This document shows positions 15,198 through 23,420 of a stretch of DNA of 24,549 nt, piece by piece (position 1 is the first letter of the stretch; the number at the start of each line of letters is the position of its first letter). Under the pieces are notes generated by a model. That model did no database searches. It was given only the letters and a program-made list of their open reading frames with translations, and was not told where the DNA came from. The translations under genes and the position numbers were made by a program. The DNA lies in NCBI GenBank assembly GCA_003520455.1, contig DOUV01000271.1, forward strand, positions 1 through 24,549, in the 5' to 3' direction. This DNA is from Chloroflexota bacterium (GTDB lineage: Bacteria > Chloroflexota > Anaerolineae > Ardenticatenales > Ardenticatenaceae).

Positions 15198-16139
15198 ATG
15201 GCATTCAAGCAGGTGATCGAGATCTATGAGGCTCTGGATAGCCCCCGTGCGAGCGGCCAGCAGGTCCAAACGATCTTCGCATCCAGGGAGATACCAGTCG
15301 AGGTTCAGACCATAGAGGGTCAAAAGGGCAAGACGGACTTTGTACGCATCCTTCTGCCCGGGCGCCGAGGCAAGACTCAGAATGGGGCGGCTCCAACCCT
15401 TGGTATCGTTGGGCGTCTTGGAGGTGTTGGCGCTCGCCCAGAGGTGCTTGGACTTGTCTCAGATGCTGACGGTGCCATCACAGCGCTCGCCACGGCGCTC
15501 AAACTGGCAGATTTGGCGCGTGAGGGTGAGCCAACCGAGGGTGATGTGATCGTCGCGACGCACATCTGTCCCAATGCGCCTACCTCACCCCACGATCCGG
15601 TGCCGTTCATGGACGCACCCGTAGACATGGCGACCATGAACCGTTTCGAAGTCTCTGATGATATGGACGCCGTGCTCTCGATCGATACGACCCGGGGCAA
15701 TCGGTTAATCAACCGCCGCGGCGTTGCCATCACGCCCACAGTCAAGCAGGGCTATATTCTGAAAGTCAGCCCGGCGCTTCTCGATCTCGTCTCATACGTC
15801 ACCGGGCAATTGCCCAGTGTCGTCCCGATTACAACGCAGGATCTCACGCCGTATGGCAATGGCCTCGATCATATTAACTCCATCCTTCAACCTTCGACGG
15901 CAACCTCTGCCCCAGTAGTGGGCGTTGCACTCACTGCCGAAGTCCCCGTCCCCGGCACGGCGACCGGCGCCAGTCAGAGTGTGGACATTGAGATGGCCGT
16001 TCGCTTCTGTACCGAGGTGGCGAAGAGCTTCGGCGCTGGCCGCTGTGCTTTCTACGATCCAGGAGAATTCAGCCGTCTTCTCGACCTGTACGGCCCGATG
16101 ACGCACCTCCAGACGTCAGGCCGTGCGGGGGCAACGTGA
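15198..16139 (+). CDS. DUF1177 family protein
   Basis: A 313-residue protein that I recognise as DUF1177. Conserved blocks are EALDSP at 11-16, VGRLGGVGARPE at 71-82, SDADGAITALATALKLAD at 88-105, THICPNAPTSPHDPVPF at 121-137 and PYGNGLDHINSILQP near residue 220. His122, His132, Asp133 and other acidic residues in these blocks could bind metal, and the layout recalls metallopeptidase-like folds, but no function is established to my knowledge. ATG 15198 follows GGAGG by 9 nt and begins exactly where the family begins; the open frame upstream to 14991 is read-through over the DUF917 gene. The stop overlaps the following permease start by 4 nt (GTGA), so translation is coupled. Confidence 0.9.
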   Translation: MAFKQVIEIYEALDSPRASGQQVQTIFASREIPVEVQTIEGQKGKTDFVRILLPGRRGKTQNGAAPTLGIVGRLGGVGARPEVLGLVSDADGAITALATALKLADLAREGEPTEGDVIVATHICPNAPTSPHDPVPFMDAPVDMATMNRFEVSDDMDAVLSIDTTRGNRLINRRGVAITPTVKQGYILKVSPALLDLVSYVTGQLPSVVPITTQDLTPYGNGLDHINSILQPSTATSAPVVGVALTAEVPVPGTATGASQSVDIEMAVRFCTEVAKSFGAGRCAFYDPGEFSRLLDLYGPMTHLQTSGRAGAT

Positions 16140-17731
16140 GCGGCCGACGACATGGGACTCAACTTCTTATGAGCATATCACTCCTGGACTGGCTTATCGC
16201 CCTGGCTCCCATTGTGACCATCCTCGGGCTCATGGTGCTCTGGCGGTGGAGTGGAGCCCACGCTGGTGCAGTCGGGTGGTTGGTGGCCCTGGTCGGGGCC
16301 ACCATTCGCTTCGGCGCTGGTCCCCAGTTGATAGTGTATTCGCAAGTCCGAGCTTTTTTGCTCTCTCTGTTTGTTCTCTACATCGTCTGGTCTGCGCTCT
16401 TGCTTTATCATGTGGGGCGCGAGGCAGGCGCGATCGAGGCCATCAGCGCTGGCGTCGCTCGGATGACGGCTGATCGCCTTCTCCAGTTACTTCTTCTCGC
16501 ATGGGTCTTTGCCAGTTTCCTGCAGGGTGTCACTGGATTCGGCGTCCCCACAGCCGTCGTCGCGCCGCTGCTGATCGGCCTCGGCTTTCAACCGGAATTG
16601 GCGGTTGTCGCTACCACCATCGGTCATAGTTGGGCAGTGACCTTCGGCAGTGTCGGCTCGAGCTTCTACACATTACTCGCGGTAACCGGGCAGCCGGCCA
16701 CCGCGCTGGCGCGCCCCACCGCCCTGCTCCTTGGCATTTCCTGGCTGACCAACGGATTCCTGGTCGCGTACCTCTACGGTCGATGGCGAGCCATCATCAG
16801 GGGATCTGGGATGATACTTGTGCTCGGAGCGACGATGGCCGGAGTCCAATATCTGGTTGCCACGGCCGGTGCGTGGCAGATTTCTGCCTTTATCGGCGGG
16901 TTCGCTGGCTTGCTGGTCGCTGCTTTTCTCACGCGTTGGCGACGTCCTGACCATGCAACGGCCGCCGGCAGTCGTGTGGAGAGCACACCGAAGATGTCTT
17001 TTGGCGTTGCACTCTCAGCCTATCTGGTGATGATGCTCGTCGTGCTGGCTGCCACCTTTATCAGCCCGCTTGATCGGATTCTCAATAGCGTGCAACTCAA
17101 TGTCACCTTTCCTGCTGTGAGCACGTCGCGAGGGTGGCTAGTCGCGCCGGGGCCAGGCCGCGCCGTCAGCGTCTTCGGCCACGCGGGGGCCCTGCTCGTT
17201 TACAGTTCCGTTGCCGCCGCCACGATCTATGCGCGCGCCGGCTACTACCGGCCGCGGGCTGTTGTCCGTATCGTGACTGCCACCCTGCGCGACTCGGTTG
17301 GAAGCACGCTCGGGATCCTCGCGATGGTCGGCATGGCTCTGATTATGGACAATAGTGGGATGATTTCGATCCTCGCGCAAGGCCTCGCTACGGCGTTTGG
17401 CTCGTCGCTGCCGCTCATCAGCCCTATCGTTGGAGCACTCGGTGCATTTATGACCGGATCGAATACAAACTCCAACGTGCTGTTTGGAGCGCTACAGCAA
17501 GAGCTTGCCGCCCTTCTTGGGTACAGCGCTCCGATCATCCTCGCTGCCCAGACAGCCGGCGCGGCGATGGGGTCGAATATCTCCCCGACAAAACTGATCG
17601 TCGGTGCAAGCACTGCCGGCCTGGCCGGGGACGAGGGGATTGTTTTGCGCCTGGCGATCGGCTATGGTGCCATTCTGGTCGCAGTCGTGAGTCTGGCGAC
17701 TGTCTGCCTCATTTACTTGAGCGCGCCTTGA
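16136..17731 (+). CDS. LctP-family permease (lactate/glycolate permease-like)
   Basis: A 531-residue integral membrane protein with about a dozen hydrophobic segments, matching the L-lactate permease family (LctP/GlcA) in length and motifs. Seen: FLQGVTGFGVPTAVVAPLLI at about residues 128-147 (family EGxxGFGxPVA), the AVTFGSVGSS segment, and FMTGSNTNSNVLFGALQ near residue 440 (family FxTGSxTxSNVLF). Known members carry lactate or glycolate with protons. The canonical Glu before the GFG motif is replaced (QGVTGFG), so the substrate may be another carboxylate. GTG 16136 overlaps the DUF1177 stop; an in-frame ATG at 16169 is an alternative start. It probably imports a carboxylic-acid substrate or exports a pathway end product. 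Confidence 0.88.
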   Translation: MSGRRHGTQLLMSISLLDWLIALAPIVTILGLMVLWRWSGAHAGAVGWLVALVGATIRFGAGPQLIVYSQVRAFLLSLFVLYIVWSALLLYHVGREAGAIEAISAGVARMTADRLLQLLLLAWVFASFLQGVTGFGVPTAVVAPLLIGLGFQPELAVVATTIGHSWAVTFGSVGSSFYTLLAVTGQPATALARPTALLLGISWLTNGFLVAYLYGRWRAIIRGSGMILVLGATMAGVQYLVATAGAWQISAFIGGFAGLLVAAFLTRWRRPDHATAAGSRVESTPKMSFGVALSAYLVMMLVVLAATFISPLDRILNSVQLNVTFPAVSTSRGWLVAPGPGRAVSVFGHAGALLVYSSVAAATIYARAGYYRPRAVVRIVTATLRDSVGSTLGILAMVGMALIMDNSGMISILAQGLATAFGSSLPLISPIVGALGAFMTGSNTNSNVLFGALQQELAALLGYSAPIILAAQTAGAAMGSNISPTKLIVGASTAGLAGDEGIVLRLAIGYGAILVAVVSLATVCLIYLSAP

Positions 17732-17809
17732 TTCATCGCCAGAAGCAACGGCCAGCAAACTGTAAGCCGACCGTTGCACACGGTGATCTTGACCGGGGAG
17801 TCTGCCTCA

Positions 17810-18694
17810 ATGCTGAGTCCATTCGATTATCATGAACCTTCGACTTTGAACGAAGCGATTACCCTGCTGGAGCGTTACGGCGATGATGCGCGTCTTCTCG
17901 CCGGCGGAACAGACCTCCTGATCGCCATGGAGCGTCGGAAGGTGCATCCAAGGCATGTGGTTAGCCTTCTGATGATACCCGGCCTGGATCACCTCCACGT
18001 CGACGAAGGCATTACCATCGGAGCACTTGTCACCCACCGGCAGCTGGAATGCACGAGCGAACTGCAGGGTCCTGCTGTGGCCCTTGCGGAGGGAGCCTGC
18101 GTCATTGGTGGCCGTCAGGTGCGCAACGTCGCTACCATCGGCGGGAATATCTGTAATGCCTCTCCCGCCGCTGATACGGTCGCACCGTTGCTCGCCCTGG
18201 ATGCGCACGTGCGCCTCGTTGGGCCCGACGGTCAACGAGTCGTGCCGCTTGATCAGTTCTTTACAGGGCCTGGACAGACAGTGCTCGCCGCGACAGAGAT
18301 ACTTACCTCGATCCACATCCCACCCTTCGGGGCCCACACGGCGACAAGCTTCATCAAGTTTGGTCGTCGCAAGGCCATGGAAATATCGATTGTTTGCGTG
18401 GCAAGCTCTGTGAGCCTGAGCGCAGACGGCCACACCGTTGACGATGTTCGTATTGCCCTGGGCGCCGTCGCGCCTACACCCATTCGGGCTTACAAGGCTG
18501 AAGCCTTCTTGCGGGGTTCAGCGCTCACGACAGATGCAATTCGCGAGGCAGCACGAATCGCATCGAGTGAAGCACGTCCGATCGACGACGTGCGCGCGTC
18601 CGCCGAGTACCGGCGGATGTTGGTGGCCAGTTTGGTCGAACGCGCCATCCAACGGTCTGTTGAAAGAATTCATACCGGCGGCGAAGAGGGCTAG
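17810..18694 (+). CDS. Molybdenum hydroxylase, FAD-binding (medium) subunit
   Basis: A 294-residue FAD-binding subunit of the xanthine dehydrogenase/CO dehydrogenase family (CoxM/XdhB type). The FAD sites are AGGTDLL at 31-37 and TIGGNICNASPAAD at 110-123, followed by the CO_deh_flav C-terminal domain. It passes electrons from the 2Fe-2S subunit to an acceptor. ATG 17810 is preferred, with GGGGAG 9 nt upstream and the family's FxYHxP N-terminus right after it; the open frame from 17774 (TTG) lacks support. It is the first of the three genes in medium-small-large order. The linking Fe-S subunit starts about 80 nt downstream. Confidence 0.94.
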   Translation: MLSPFDYHEPSTLNEAITLLERYGDDARLLAGGTDLLIAMERRKVHPRHVVSLLMIPGLDHLHVDEGITIGALVTHRQLECTSELQGPAVALAEGACVIGGRQVRNVATIGGNICNASPAADTVAPLLALDAHVRLVGPDGQRVVPLDQFFTGPGQTVLAATEILTSIHIPPFGAHTATSFIKFGRRKAMEISIVCVASSVSLSADGHTVDDVRIALGAVAPTPIRAYKAEAFLRGSALTTDAIREAARIASSEARPIDDVRASAEYRRMLVASLVERAIQRSVERIHTGGEEG

Positions 18695-18773
18695 ACCCGG
18701 GACGCGGCACACGTCGTGCCCCGGGGCCAGCCCTTGATTCCACGGGCAGTAGAACATGATCCGGAGCGACAGA

Positions 18774-19280
18774 ATGAGCACTATCCCTCTCAGCCTGAAT
18801 GTCAATGGACGGGACTATACGATCCAGGTGGAACCTTACCGCACCCTGCTCGAGGTGCTGCGTGAAGATCTCCGCCTGACCGGGACGAAGGCGAATTGCC
18901 TCGAGGGCGAATGCGGAGTGTGCACCGTCCTGATCGATGGCATGGCGGTCAACGCTTGTATCATGTTGGCGATCCGGGCGAGAGGCAGGCGCGTCCTCAC
19001 CGTTGAAGGGCTGGGCGGCCCGGACAGTATGCATCCACTGCAACAAGCCTTCATAGAGCACGCTGCCGTCCAATGCGGCTATTGCATTCCTGGCATGCTC
19101 ATGTCGGCAGCCGCACTTCTTGCCGAGGAACCTGCTCCTGACGATGAAGCCATTTTGGATGGACTCGCCGGGACGCTCTGCCGGTGCACAGGCTATGTCA
19201 AGATTATCCAGGCCGTCCAGGCAGCAGCACGACAGTTAGCTGCGAATCCTTCCGGAACGATGGGAGACGGAACATCATGA
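18774..19280 (+). CDS. Molybdenum hydroxylase, 2Fe-2S (small) subunit
   Basis: A 168-residue two-cluster iron-sulfur subunit (CoxS/XdhC type). The N-terminal plant-type ferredoxin domain has Cys42, Cys47, Cys50 (CLEGECGVC) and Cys62. The C-terminal four-helix domain has Cys101/Cys104 (QCGYCIPGM) and Cys136/Cys138 (CRCTGY). All eight ligands are present. ATG 18774 is chosen because GGAG lies 7 nt upstream; an in-frame ATG at 18756 would add six residues and has no better site. The stop overlaps the large-subunit start by ATGA, so the two are translationally coupled. Confidence 0.95.
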   Translation: MSTIPLSLNVNGRDYTIQVEPYRTLLEVLREDLRLTGTKANCLEGECGVCTVLIDGMAVNACIMLAIRARGRRVLTVEGLGGPDSMHPLQQAFIEHAAVQCGYCIPGMLMSAAALLAEEPAPDDEAILDGLAGTLCRCTGYVKIIQAVQAAARQLAANPSGTMGDGTS

Positions 19281-21553
19281 TCGAGCGACCCCTCCTCGGG
19301 CAACCACTTCCCCGCCTGGATGCTGCCGCCAAGGTAACCGGACAGGCCATCTATGCCGTGGATTTCAGCCTCCCGGGAATGCTGCACGGAAAAATCTTGC
19401 GCAGCCCAGTCACACACGGCGTCATTCGCCGCCTTGACGTCACACGTGCGCGCGCCCTCCCCGGCGTCCACGCCGTCCTGACTGCTCGAGATATCCCGTC
19501 GGTCCGCTTCGGCATAATTGTCCGCGATCAAACCGTTTTTGCCGTTGATCGGGTACGATACGTGGGCCAACCCGTGGCAGCCATCGCGGCCGACAATCTG
19601 GAGATCGCCGAGCAGGCGTTAGACCTGATTGAGGTCGAGTACGATGCGCTCCCCGTGCTGTACGATCCCGAAGTCGCGATGGAGCCGGGGTCCCCCTTGA
19701 TTCACGAAGAATGGCAATCCTATCAGACCTCGCGCGACATGGTTCGTGACGGGAACATCGTCACACGTGCGCTCATCATCAAGGGGGACCCCGACCGTGC
19801 CCTGGTAGAAGCCGATTACGTTTTTGAGGACTGCTTCGAGACCGGCAGCCAACACGCCGGCCACACTGAGCCGCACGCTGCAGTCGCATCGGTCGACGCC
19901 GACGGGTTCGTCACCGTCTGGTCGAACGGTCAGTTACCCTTTGCCGTCCAGACCACCTTGGCCGAAGTCCTCAATCTACCACCTGAACAAGTACGCGTTG
20001 TCGCAACTTGCAGCGGAGGAGGGTTTGGCGGGAAGCTTCGACCGGCCACGGAGCTCTACGCAGCCTTGTTGGCCCAGGCAACGGGACGACCTGTGCGGCT
20101 GGCCATGACGCTGAGCGAAGAACTCATCGATGCGAACCCGCGTCACCCTACGAGGATCTTCGTGAGGAGCAGTGTCATGCGCGACGGGACGATTGTTGCC
20201 AGGGAGGCCCGTATAGTGCTCGATGCCGGGGCCTTTGCCGGTTCTTCACCAAATTTGGCATCAGTCGGGACACTTGTACTTGCCGGGCCATACCGCATTC
20301 CCAATCTTCGTCTTGAAGGTTGCGCCGTCTATACGAATAAACTTGTGTACGGTTCGATGCGCGCCCCAACCGCGCCGCAGGCATGCTTCGCCATCGAGTC
20401 ACATATGGACATTGTTGCCCAAAAGCTGGGCATGGACCCGCTGGCATTTCGCTTGAAGAATATCGTCGAGGAAGGCGATCCCGGGCCTACAGGCCAGGTA
20501 CTGGCCCCGGTGAGCATCCACGAAGTATTGCAACGAGCCGCCGAGGCAATTCGGTGGGATGAGCCGGCCGGCTCGAACCGCGGAAAAGGGCTTGCGTGCA
20601 GTTGGTGGACGGTTACCGGAGGGCAGTCGGAGGTCGACCTCGAGGTCACGCTCGATGGGCACGTTGTTCTGAGAACAGGTGCGGCCGAAATCGGCACTGG
20701 GGCCATCACCGCCGGCGTCCCGCAAATCCTGGCAGAGGAATTGGCACTCGACCTAAACGACATCACGATTCGAAGTGGGGATACGTTAGAAACGCCTTAC
20801 GACTATGGCTCCCAAGGGAGTCGAACGACATTTAGCGTTGGCAACGCGGTTCGAGCAGCCGCCGGCGAGATCCGAACCCAGTTGATTGGTGTGGCGTGTG
20901 AAGAACTGGATGTTCATCCGGATCACCTGGAACTTCGCGACCGAGCGGTTGTGGTCAAAGACGAGCCTTCACGGCGTATTCCTCTGTCAGAAATAGTAAG
21001 AATCCGAACCCGGCAGGGAGGCAGTATTCGTGCTCGGGGCTCCTATGCCGCCCCGGTCACGGAATTCGATCCGTCTACCGTCGTCAACCATTTAAGTCCT
21101 GTTTTCAACTCGCCCAGTTTCCACGCCCATGCCGCAGAGGTAGAGGTGGATTCGGGCACGGGTGAAGTCACGGTCCACCACTATGTAGCTGTCCAGGATG
21201 TGGGTTACACAATAAACCCGGGCTTGGTCGAGGGCCAGATCGAGGGGGGTGTGGTTCAGGGGTTGGGGCAGGCACTCAGCGAAGAACTCGCCTTCCATGA
21301 GGGCCGAGTAATGAACCCCAACCTGACGGACTACAAAATGCTCACGATCCGCGACGTCCCACCGATTGAAGTGGTTCTCGTGGAGCATCCTTCACAGTTT
21401 GGTCCCTACGGCGTCCGAGGAATGGCAGAGGCGCCTTGCATCGAGCCACCTGCCGCAATCGCAAACGCCGTGGCCGCGGCCGTTGACGTACGCATTCGGA
21501 GTCTGCCTATCACGGCCGAGAAAATACTGAAGGCCTTAAGCCGTCCGGCATGA
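19277..21553 (+). CDS. Molybdenum hydroxylase, molybdopterin-binding (large) subunit
   Basis: A 758-residue catalytic subunit of the xanthine oxidase family. Domains are Ald_Xan_dh_C (hammerhead, about 20-130) followed by the molybdopterin-binding domains. Seen: GGGFGGK at 247-253, GSMRAPTAPQA at 359-369 in the place of the usual AxRGxGxPQ, and GVRGMAEAP with Glu718, the conserved base that activates Mo-bound water. The AYxCSFR active-site loop of form I CO dehydrogenase is absent, so this is a hydroxylase for an N-heterocycle, purine-like ring or aldehyde, not a CO dehydrogenase. The ATG start at 19277 overlaps the small-subunit stop. No maturation gene of the XdhC/MocA type is seen nearby. 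It probably adds oxygen to the ring compound processed by the upstream hydrolases (inference). Confidence 0.94.
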   Translation: MIERPLLGQPLPRLDAAAKVTGQAIYAVDFSLPGMLHGKILRSPVTHGVIRRLDVTRARALPGVHAVLTARDIPSVRFGIIVRDQTVFAVDRVRYVGQPVAAIAADNLEIAEQALDLIEVEYDALPVLYDPEVAMEPGSPLIHEEWQSYQTSRDMVRDGNIVTRALIIKGDPDRALVEADYVFEDCFETGSQHAGHTEPHAAVASVDADGFVTVWSNGQLPFAVQTTLAEVLNLPPEQVRVVATCSGGGFGGKLRPATELYAALLAQATGRPVRLAMTLSEELIDANPRHPTRIFVRSSVMRDGTIVAREARIVLDAGAFAGSSPNLASVGTLVLAGPYRIPNLRLEGCAVYTNKLVYGSMRAPTAPQACFAIESHMDIVAQKLGMDPLAFRLKNIVEEGDPGPTGQVLAPVSIHEVLQRAAEAIRWDEPAGSNRGKGLACSWWTVTGGQSEVDLEVTLDGHVVLRTGAAEIGTGAITAGVPQILAEELALDLNDITIRSGDTLETPYDYGSQGSRTTFSVGNAVRAAAGEIRTQLIGVACEELDVHPDHLELRDRAVVVKDEPSRRIPLSEIVRIRTRQGGSIRARGSYAAPVTEFDPSTVVNHLSPVFNSPSFHAHAAEVEVDSGTGEVTVHHYVAVQDVGYTINPGLVEGQIEGGVVQGLGQALSEELAFHEGRVMNPNLTDYKMLTIRDVPPIEVVLVEHPSQFGPYGVRGMAEAPCIEPPAAIANAVAAAVDVRIRSLPITAEKILKALSRPA

Positions 21554-21929
21554 GTCGTGAGGCCACAGCCAATATGGCCCGTGAATCCATACTGGCGAGG
21601 TAACCGTTCAGGCACGAAATCGGGCGGAGCACAACGCACAAGCCGCTCCATAGAGTGGTTCAACATCAGAGCAAGGTGCTCGGAAACCACTGCCGACAGC
21701 AACGGCTTCATGGGTGCGTACTGCGGGTTGCGCCAGGTCCCGGGCCGGGTATTAGATACGAGTTATGAGACCGGTGTTTCGAGACAACGTCACGACGCGA
21801 GTGATTGCGCTGCAAGCCTCGTCCCGCAGCGCTTGCATATTATCTACCTTTTGGCTAAAGTTCAGTATAGCTTAGATCCCTCACGATGTGGGGGAGTACA
21901 GGCAGGTCCGTAAGGCAGTCGCGTACTAT
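21554..21929. other. Intergenic region after the molybdenum hydroxylase operon
   Basis: About 375 nt with no supported gene. Small open frames on both strands resemble no family. A short inverted repeat GCGCTGC/GCAGCGC lies near 21808-21833, about 250 nt beyond the last stop, and is not a convincing terminator. The region leads directly into transposase relic DNA. Confidence 0.5.
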
Positions 21930-22300
21930 GAATCATCGACGTTGACGTGGCCCAGGGCCAATTGGTTCTCATTCGCTCAGGCGGCTGCCTCTCTGCATCG
22001 CCGCCTTGACTATCGCTTCATCGCACGAGCGCCGCCGTCGTTGATCAACCACCGCAATCTCTTGCTCGTCGGTGAACTCGAGCACTGCCTGGACCAATGA
22101 GAGATCACAAGCGTGAAACTGCTCGATATCCCGACGGCGGAAAACCCGTCCGGCGGTATCATGCGACGGGATGCCACTGGACAATTCCAAGAACTTCGAC
22201 ACCCAGGCCTGCTTGCCCGTCCGACAGTTTTCGATGGAGACCGAAGCGTAGGCCGCAGATCGCAATAGCGCTGTTGTCAGTCAGTTGATACCGTTTCATC
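21930..22300 (-). pseudogene. Degraded ISAs1-family transposase, N-terminal part
   Basis: A minus-strand frame over 21969-22265 reads FLELSSGIPSHDTAGRVFRR and then EIAVVDQRRRRSCDEAIVKAA. These match the ISAs1-family N-terminal blocks FLxLPxGIPSHDTFxRVF and VAIDGKTLRRSHD...KAA. Beyond the in-frame stop near 21969 a shifted frame continues as ENQLALGHVNVDDS, matching the family's ENxLVLGQVKVDxKS. Upstream, another frame reads LTDNSAIAIC, like the LxDILxIAICA start. The Gly-Lys-Thr around the catalytic Asp has decayed. Multiple frameshifts make it a pseudogene. It lies opposite in orientation to the ISAs1 relic at 95-568 and covers the complementary half of the protein. Confidence 0.7.
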
Positions 22301-22352
22301 TGGTCAGTGCGCGCGTCTTCCAGAGCGCCGACGCGTTTATGAGGGCCGCTTT

Positions 22353-23051
22353 GTGGTGTTCCGCTCCAACTATGTGAGGCTCAACGTGGAATTTGAAACG
22401 AAGACCGGCGTAGTAACAAGACTCATCCGCCGCAAGATCATAGTGGGTGACTACCCAATAGGCGATCGCATCCCCGTAGATCGTGTCGCGGCAGAGCTCC
22501 ACGTGAGCCAGACACCGGTTCGAGAGGCCCTGCGCATTCTGGAAGCCGAGGGGTACGTTGAGAGTCTACCCCATCAGGGTTTCCAGGTAGCGAGCCCAGA
22601 TACGTCGAACCTTTCGGACATATTCGGCCTGCTTGAGATAATCGACGGCTATGCAGCAAGACTCGCGGCAAAACGGATCACGCACGAGAATCTGGCGAAT
22701 CTAGAAGAACTCCACGCCAGGATGATCGAAAGCGTCAAGCAGAAGGATGATCGACTCGTTCGTGCGCTCAACCTTGAATTTCACGAGACGATATATATGG
22801 CCACCGAGGTGCCGAAATTGATCTCGTTGCTCAACTTCTTCTGGGCGACGGCTCGTTGGGATATCCTGAGTACCCATCCGGATCGCATGCCGCGCACCCT
22901 CCAAGAACATCAGGCGGTGCTCGATGCCCTGCGGCGACGAGATCCCGATGCTGCCAGTGCTGCACTGGCAGCTCACGCCAGGTCATGTGAATACGATTCC
23001 ATGGAGTTAGAGAAACTTTGTCAGGCAGGTGGACGCGGGCGCGGGGACTGA
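22353..23051 (+). CDS. GntR-family transcriptional regulator, FCD (FadR-like) type
   Basis: A 232-residue DNA-binding regulator. The winged helix-turn-helix covers about residues 20-80, with RVAAELHVSQTPVREALRIL as recognition region and GYVESLPHQGFQV as wing. The FCD effector domain covers 88-215, with candidate metal/ligand residues Asn140, His144 (FHETIY), His186 (EHQAVL) and His208 (AAHARSC). FCD regulators usually bind organic acids and release DNA on binding. GTG 22353 with GAGGG 7 nt upstream is taken as the start; in-frame GTGs at 22374 and 22386 are also possible. It is the only regulator in the window, so control of the catabolic genes is plausible. It is separated from them by an ISAs1 relic, so it may instead belong to something else. 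Confidence 0.93.
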   Translation: MVFRSNYVRLNVEFETKTGVVTRLIRRKIIVGDYPIGDRIPVDRVAAELHVSQTPVREALRILEAEGYVESLPHQGFQVASPDTSNLSDIFGLLEIIDGYAARLAAKRITHENLANLEELHARMIESVKQKDDRLVRALNLEFHETIYMATEVPKLISLLNFFWATARWDILSTHPDRMPRTLQEHQAVLDALRRRDPDAASAALAAHARSCEYDSMELEKLCQAGGRGRGD

Positions 23052-23096
23052 CAATCCTCGCCTGCTAATGCCCATGTCGCTTCTAACAGCAAACCG

Positions 23097-23130
23097 AAAG
23101 GAAGAGGTAGCACTGAGACCTCTTCCCTTT
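23097..23130 (+). terminator. Intrinsic terminator-like hairpin after the GntR gene
   Basis: Arms GGAAGAGGT (23100-23108) and ACCTCTTCC (23118-23126) are perfectly complementary around a 9-nt loop. The stem extends by three A-T pairs past one bulged C, ending in CTTT. It lies 46 nt after the stop codon at 23051. The T-tract is short, so strength is uncertain. Confidence 0.6.
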
Positions 23131-23393
23131 ACAAGGGCGTGCCGGACTGGGCTTCCGCCTCTTCGTGTTCTCGTTTTCCGGCCATCAAAGCGGTCATCGA
23201 GGCACGGAATTGCTTGCGGAAGAATTGGCACTGTTCGGCCAGGGAGACCGTGTCGCTCATTCAGCGACGGACGCGGAAGAAGCAACGCACTTCATCAAAC
23301 GACTGGTAGAAGCTGACTCAAGGCTTCCCAACCCATGTGTCGAGTAGTCGCATCGCGTGAGTCCCCGATGGTCCCGCTCCAGGCGGTCGTTCA
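23131..23393. other. Non-coding or decayed sequence
   Basis: A plus-strand frame at 23165-23347 (60 residues, containing TELLAEELALFGQGDRV and ATHFIKRLVEADSRLP) has protein-like composition but no start signal and no family I recognise. It may be the remnant tail of a truncated gene. Nothing else is supported here. Confidence 0.3.
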
Positions 23394-23410
23394 GAGCGTG
23401 TTTGGAAAAT
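23394..23410 (-). repeat. Candidate IS5-type terminal inverted repeat
   Basis: GAGCGTGTTTGGAAAAT sits just outside the C-terminal end of the IS5 transposase relic, where one element end is expected. The form GAGCGTGTTTnnAAA is familiar for IS5-family ends. I found no mate at the other side, which fits an internally truncated copy. Confidence 0.4.
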
Positions 23411-23420
23411 ATTCCTATCC

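Noticed and set aside
19277..21553. Carbon monoxide dehydrogenase large subunit
   Set aside because: The order medium-small-large fits, but the diagnostic AYxCSFR loop is missing; a generic molybdenum hydroxylase is the safer call.
21557..21913. 118-residue plus-strand open frame after the large subunit
   Set aside because: It has no ribosome-binding site, no family resemblance and a low-quality composition; it is treated as intergenic.
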